Shown here one piece after another: positions 6,988 to 9,196 of a stretch of 9,196 bases of DNA (within the stretch, counting starts at the first letter, position 1; every line of letters starts with the position of its first letter). Source of the DNA: Puniceicoccales bacterium. GTDB lineage: Bacteria > Verrucomicrobiota > Verrucomicrobiia > Opitutales > LL51. The notes under the pieces are model-generated. The model saw nothing but the letters and a program-made list of their open reading frames with translations, ran no database searches and was not told the DNA's origin. The stretch spans positions 1-9,196 of the forward strand of contig JAISBJ010000042.1 in assembly GCA_031266235.1 (NCBI GenBank), given 5' to 3'. Both the position numbers and the translations under genes were made by a program.

Positions 6988-7497
6988 ATGAAAATCGCCC
7001 TCCGTTGCCTACTTTTATTGGTCATCGCCGCCATTTTTTGTAAAAAATTATTCGATCCTAAACATTTTCTTCAATCCATCGCCCTGCCCGTCGAAAAAAT
7101 CGCAGCCCAGTGCGTACGGTCGGCGAAGGAACTTCTTTTCGAAACGCAGTCTCGCGAAACGTTGGTCTGCCTTTGCAGGAAATTGTCGAATGAAAATGCT
7201 TCTTTAAAGATGCAATTGCAGGGAAATTTCGATCTGCGGGATCGCCTGGCTGCTTTGGAAAATTTGACTCAAATCGGCCAGCGGCTGCCCCATGGAAAAA
7301 TTTTTGCGCGGGTAATCGGGCGCCAAAGGGCAGCGTGGTTTGATTCGGTTACGTTCGATAGGGGGCGTGCGGAGGGCGTCAGGGAGGGCGCCGTTGCCAT
7401 TTTGTGCATTCCGCAAAATCGACATTGGCCGGCACACTTCTCCTCTGGCGCTACTCAGTCAGGTGGGGATTTTTACATTTCCGGATCCGATTTTTGA
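6988..7497 (+). CDS. mreC: MreC, C-terminally truncated
   Basis: MreC is a bitopic membrane protein linking MreB to periplasmic cell-wall synthases. Visible parts: an N-terminal membrane anchor (about residues 4-18, LLLLVIAAIF core), a coiled-coil region (about 50-100, with SNENASLKMQL and LRDRLAALENL), then the start of the beta domain, ARVIGRQRAAWFDSVTFDRGRAEGVREGAVAIL, which matches the MreC pattern RVIGRDP..WFD..TIDKG...GV..GMAV. After about residue 140 the sequence stops looking like MreC: the expected GLVGRV and DPNSRVPV-type segments are absent in all three frames. A TGA at 7495-7497 ends it at 169 residues, against roughly 270-300 usually. The stop falls inside the left copy of a 174-bp duplication. 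It follows mreB by 15 bp; mreD, pbp2 and rodA do not follow. It is either a degraded gene or a protein whose second half was lost by rearrangement. Confidence 0.8.
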   Translation: MKIALRCLLLLVIAAIFCKKLFDPKHFLQSIALPVEKIAAQCVRSAKELLFETQSRETLVCLCRKLSNENASLKMQLQGNFDLRDRLAALENLTQIGQRLPHGKIFARVIGRQRAAWFDSVTFDRGRAEGVREGAVAILCIPQNRHWPAHFSSGATQSGGDFYISGSDF

Positions 7498-7656
7498 CAA
7501 AATATCTCTTCCGCCATCGACTAGCCTGACTACTTTCGCGCTCTATTTACTCCCCATCGATTTTGTTCCATTTGGTAAACGACAAGTAAAAAAGTTTTTA
7601 TAGAACTTAAAAGCAAGCGTAGCTGACTCCTACGGAGTCATGGGGATCCATAACAA
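7483..7656. repeat. 174-bp diverged tandem duplication, left copy
   Basis: It aligns to 7657-7830 end to end without a gap: 142 of 174 bases are identical, and 29 of the 32 differences are transitions. The best-conserved core is about 7537-7620. This copy contains the mreC stop (7495-7497), a plus-strand reading frame ending ALYLLPIDFVPFGKRQVK-KFL with TAG at 7601-7603, and a minus-strand reading of the metallo-hydrolase C-terminus. It begins immediately after the recognisable mreC-side sequence. Confidence 0.95.
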
Positions 7657-7660
7657 AGAT
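7607..7660 (-). pseudogene. remnant copy of the 3' end of the neighbouring metallo-hydrolase gene
   Basis: On the minus strand this reads IFVMDPHDSVGVSYACF-stop, next to ITVVDPHDAVGVSYACF-stop at the true end of the metallo-beta-lactamase-fold gene, 174 bp away. Four of the codon differences are synonymous. There is no gene body in front of it, so it is a leftover of the tandem duplication rather than a gene. Confidence 0.8.
7624..7640. other. perfect short hairpin in the left duplicate
   Basis: TGACTCC (7624-7630), loop TAC, GGAGTCA (7634-7640) form a 7-bp perfect stem. No T run follows on either strand, so a classic terminator is unlikely. The matching place in the right copy (7798-7814) has lost the symmetry. 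It lies in the converging 3' ends of two transcription units, where a transcript-end structure would make sense. Confidence 0.4.
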
Positions 7661-7830
7661 CTAGCTTTTAATAGAACATTTCTTCTGACGTCGACTGGCC
7701 TAACTGTTCTCGCGCTTTATTTACTCCCCATCGATTTTGTTCCGTTTGGTAAACGACAAGTAAAAAATTTTTTATAGAATTTAAAAGCAAGCGTAGCTGA
7801 CCCCCACAGCATCATGGGGATCTACGACGG
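7657..7830. repeat. 174-bp diverged tandem duplication, right copy
   Basis: It directly abuts the left copy with no spacer and runs into the metallo-hydrolase gene, supplying that gene's last 17 or so codons (up to stop 7781-7783). On the plus strand it carries the same ALYLLPIDFVPFGKRQVK-NFL frame ending at TAG 7775-7777, six bases from the opposing stop. A homologous boundary is not seen beyond 7830. Confidence 0.95.
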
Positions 7831-8560
7831 TGATGTTGAAGCGGTCGCAGACGTCTTGGCCGAAAAGCGACGTCACAATCTCCGAGTCATTGCAATCGCG
7901 ACTCAGGTGCGCTAGAAATATTTTTTGCCACTGGGGCTGGCCGGCGTGGGCGACTAAATGGAAGGCGGACTCGTTCGATAAATGGCCGTAGCGCCCGCGG
8001 ATGCGATTTTTTATGGCCTGGGGCCGCTTATCGTTCTCCAGCAGCGCGTTGTCGTAGTTGGCTTCGAGCACCAGAATTTCCGAGTCCTCCACGTATTTTT
8101 GCAGCTGTTTCGGCACGTATCCCAGGTCCGTCATCCAACACAAACTCTTCCCGCCGTCCTGGCTCCGAAACAGATACCCCACCGGATCGATGGCGTCGTG
8201 TGGGATCGAAAAGGTTTCGACGATAAAATTTTTGTAAAAAAACTTCTCTCCGCTCTGAAAATAATTCCACTGGAACGCCTTCCCAAATTTTTCATTGATG
8301 GCCACCGCCGTCGCCCGATTGGCAAAGCACCGGATATGGCCGTATTTGAAAAGCCCCCGCAGGCCCTGGGAATGGTCCATATGTTCATGGGTGATGAAAA
8401 CGGCGTCAATTTCTTCGATGGAGAGATTGAAAAGCTGCAGGCGTTCCAGGATCTGTTTTCCGGAAAACCCCGCGTCGACCAAAAAATTTCCCCCAGTCGA
8501 CTTCACTAGCAGGCAATTGCCCAGGCTGCTACTCCCCAAAAAATGGCAACTCGTAATCAC
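7781..8560 (-). CDS. WalJ/YycJ-type metallo-beta-lactamase-fold hydrolase
   Basis: Cytoplasmic members of this family bind two metal ions; some are reported as DNA exonucleases and YycJ/WalJ is linked to cell-wall/division signalling, so the substrate here is unknown. Motifs numbered from GTG 8560: FLGSSSLGNC (7-16, the family's N-terminal GSGSSGN-type strand), FLVDAG (26-31), the metal-binding THEHMDHSQGL (57-67, H58, H60, D62, H63), IPHDAIDPVGY (H121), TDLGYV (D145), EANYD, GHLSN (H193) and LAHLSRDCND (H217). All expected ligands are present. The frame stays open to a TTG at 8617, but GTG 8560 gives the standard family start, with GGAG just upstream. The protein would be 259 residues, normal. 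Its final 15 residues fall inside the right duplicate. It lies downstream of atpC on the same strand and converges with the mre operon. Confidence 0.9.
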   Translation of the reverse strand: MITSCHFLGSSSLGNCLLVKSTGGNFLVDAGFSGKQILERLQLFNLSIEEIDAVFITHEHMDHSQGLRGLFKYGHIRCFANRATAVAINEKFGKAFQWNYFQSGEKFFYKNFIVETFSIPHDAIDPVGYLFRSQDGGKSLCWMTDLGYVPKQLQKYVEDSEILVLEANYDNALLENDKRPQAIKNRIRGRYGHLSNESAFHLVAHAGQPQWQKIFLAHLSRDCNDSEIVTSLFGQDVCDRFNITVVDPHDAVGVSYACF

Positions 8561-8671
8561 GCTCCAGCTATATGAGCCGCGGAAATAAATCAACGATAAT
8601 TTTGCGCCCACGCACAAAACGCTAATAGTAAAAAAAAATTTCAGAAAGTAGAGCGATGGTTAAATTTTACT

Positions 8672-9082
8672 TTATTTTTTCAATTTTTTATTCAATTCCG
8701 CGCGGACTTTGGCTTCGAGTCGGGCGAGCTCAGCCTGCTCCAGATTTCCCCGCGCCACAGCCATTTTCAGGGCATTTTTCGCCAGCAATTTGGCCTCCTC
8801 GACGGAGGAAATAACCCGCAACTCGTGGACGTTGACCGCCTCCTCAACCACTAAAACCGCCCGGTCATTCTCCAAATTTAAAATCCCCGACGACGTCGCA
8901 ATCGTCTCTGTGCTCCCGTCAAAAAATTTTAAACGCGTGCTGCCCGTCTCCAAAATCGCTACCAACGGACGATGCTCCGGCAAAATTTCCAACTCGCCCA
9001 TCGTAGAATTCACAACCACCGACGCAACTTCCTTGGAGCAAATGACCTGGCCAGGAGTGATAATTTCGACAAAAAATGACAT
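8672..9082 (-). CDS. atpC: F1 ATP synthase epsilon subunit
   Basis: Epsilon is part of the rotating central stalk of the F-type ATP synthase and restrains ATP hydrolysis. At 136 residues it has normal length. The N-terminal beta-sandwich (about 1-85) shows VEIITPGQVICSKEVASVVV, MGELEILPEHRPLVAIL and a SSGILNLENDRAVLVVEEAV stretch typical of the family; the last 45 residues form the charged two-helix C-terminal domain (VEEAKLLAKNALKMA, then LARLEAKVRAELNKKLKK). ATG 9082 is supported by GGAG seven bases upstream and by a one-base gap to the atpD stop, the usual translationally coupled arrangement at the end of an atp operon. Confidence 0.96.
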   Translation of the reverse strand: MSFFVEIITPGQVICSKEVASVVVNSTMGELEILPEHRPLVAILETGSTRLKFFDGSTETIATSSGILNLENDRAVLVVEEAVNVHELRVISSVEEAKLLAKNALKMAVARGNLEQAELARLEAKVRAELNKKLKK

Positions 9083-9083
9083 G

Positions 9084-9196
9084 CTATTGCTCCGCGTTAA
9101 TGACCTCGTCGATGGTCCCCTTCATGTAAAAATCGTTCTCGGAAATGCCGTCGAGCTCGCCCGTTAAAATCATGTCAAAACCGCGAACGGTCTCCG
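9084..9196 (-). CDS. atpD: F1 ATP synthase beta subunit, C-terminal end only
   Basis: Only the last 36 codons and the TAG (9086-9084) are inside the window. They read ETVRGFDMILTGELDG and then a segment ending FYMKGTIDEVINAEQ, matching the well-known beta-subunit tail ETVRGF..IL.G..D.....AFYM.GTI.E. Beta carries the catalytic nucleotide sites of the complex. It is directly upstream of atpC, as in nearly all bacterial atp operons; the body of the gene lies to the right of the window. Confidence 0.95.
   Translation of the reverse strand, partial: ETVRGFDMILTGELDGISENDFYMKGTIDEVINAEQ
9090..9093 (-). promoter_or_regulatory. Shine-Dalgarno site of atpC, inside atpD
   Basis: GGAG reads on the minus strand seven bases before the atpC ATG, within the last codons of atpD. 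It is the only well-placed ribosome-binding site in the window; the other genes have weak or no such sequence. Confidence 0.75.

Noticed and set aside
7400..7500. A simple frameshift in mreC that would restore full length.
   Set aside because: I translated all three frames past residue 140 and none contains the expected GLVGRV or DPNSRV-like MreC segments.
7340..7603. An 87-codon plus-strand frame overlapping the end of mreC.
   Set aside because: It overlaps the recognisable MreC beta-domain coding region in another frame and has no ribosome-binding site. Only its last part, within the duplicate, shows any conservation.
7483..7830. The 174-bp repeat as a miniature transposable element.
   Set aside because: The copies abut with no spacer, have no terminal inverted repeats or target duplications, and carry pieces of the neighbouring gene, so a tandem duplication explains them better.

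Overview
The window is a compact stretch of bacterial chromosome carrying core housekeeping genes. Coding regions have medium GC and the short spacers are very AT-rich. No rRNA, tRNA, CRISPR array, insertion sequence or phage gene is visible. The organism cannot be named from the sequence. The gene content and the style of the Dxs and MreB proteins would fit a Gram-negative bacterium of the Planctomycetes-Verrucomicrobia-Chlamydiae type, but this is a low-confidence guess. Weak ribosome-binding sites, a truncated mreC and several gene-end remnants suggest a genome undergoing rearrangement or reduction, possibly host-associated.

Layout. On the minus strand from the left: gpsA (glycerol-3-phosphate dehydrogenase, C-terminus cut by the window edge), dxs (isoprenoid precursor synthesis) with a remnant of its own 3' end just past its stop, tpiA (triose-phosphate isomerase) and comM (a transformation/recombination AAA+ protein). 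A divergent AT-rich spacer follows. On the plus strand lie mreB (actin-like shape protein) and a truncated mreC. Converging on these from the right, on the minus strand, are a WalJ/YycJ-type metallo-beta-lactamase-fold protein and the end of the ATP synthase operon (atpD C-terminus, atpC).

How the genes relate. TpiA interconverts the two triose phosphates. Dxs consumes glyceraldehyde-3-phosphate (plus pyruvate), and GpsA reduces dihydroxyacetone phosphate to glycerol-3-phosphate for phospholipids. The left half is therefore a triose-phosphate cluster feeding isoprenoids and membrane lipids. MreB and MreC belong to the cell-elongation machinery.

Most unusual features. (1) dxs carries six tandem copies of a 99-132 bp (about 34-codon) unit between its pyrimidine-binding and C-terminal domains. 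This adds roughly 180 residues, and the unit includes an expanded copy of the enzyme's own linker segment. (2) A 174-bp diverged tandem duplication covers the junction where the mre side and the metallo-hydrolase gene converge; 29 of its 32 differences are transitions and there are no indels. (3) A 65-bp diverged copy of the dxs C-terminal coding region sits just past the dxs stop, in the same frame, with five of six differences synonymous. Together they suggest repeated in-frame duplication or replacement of gene ends.
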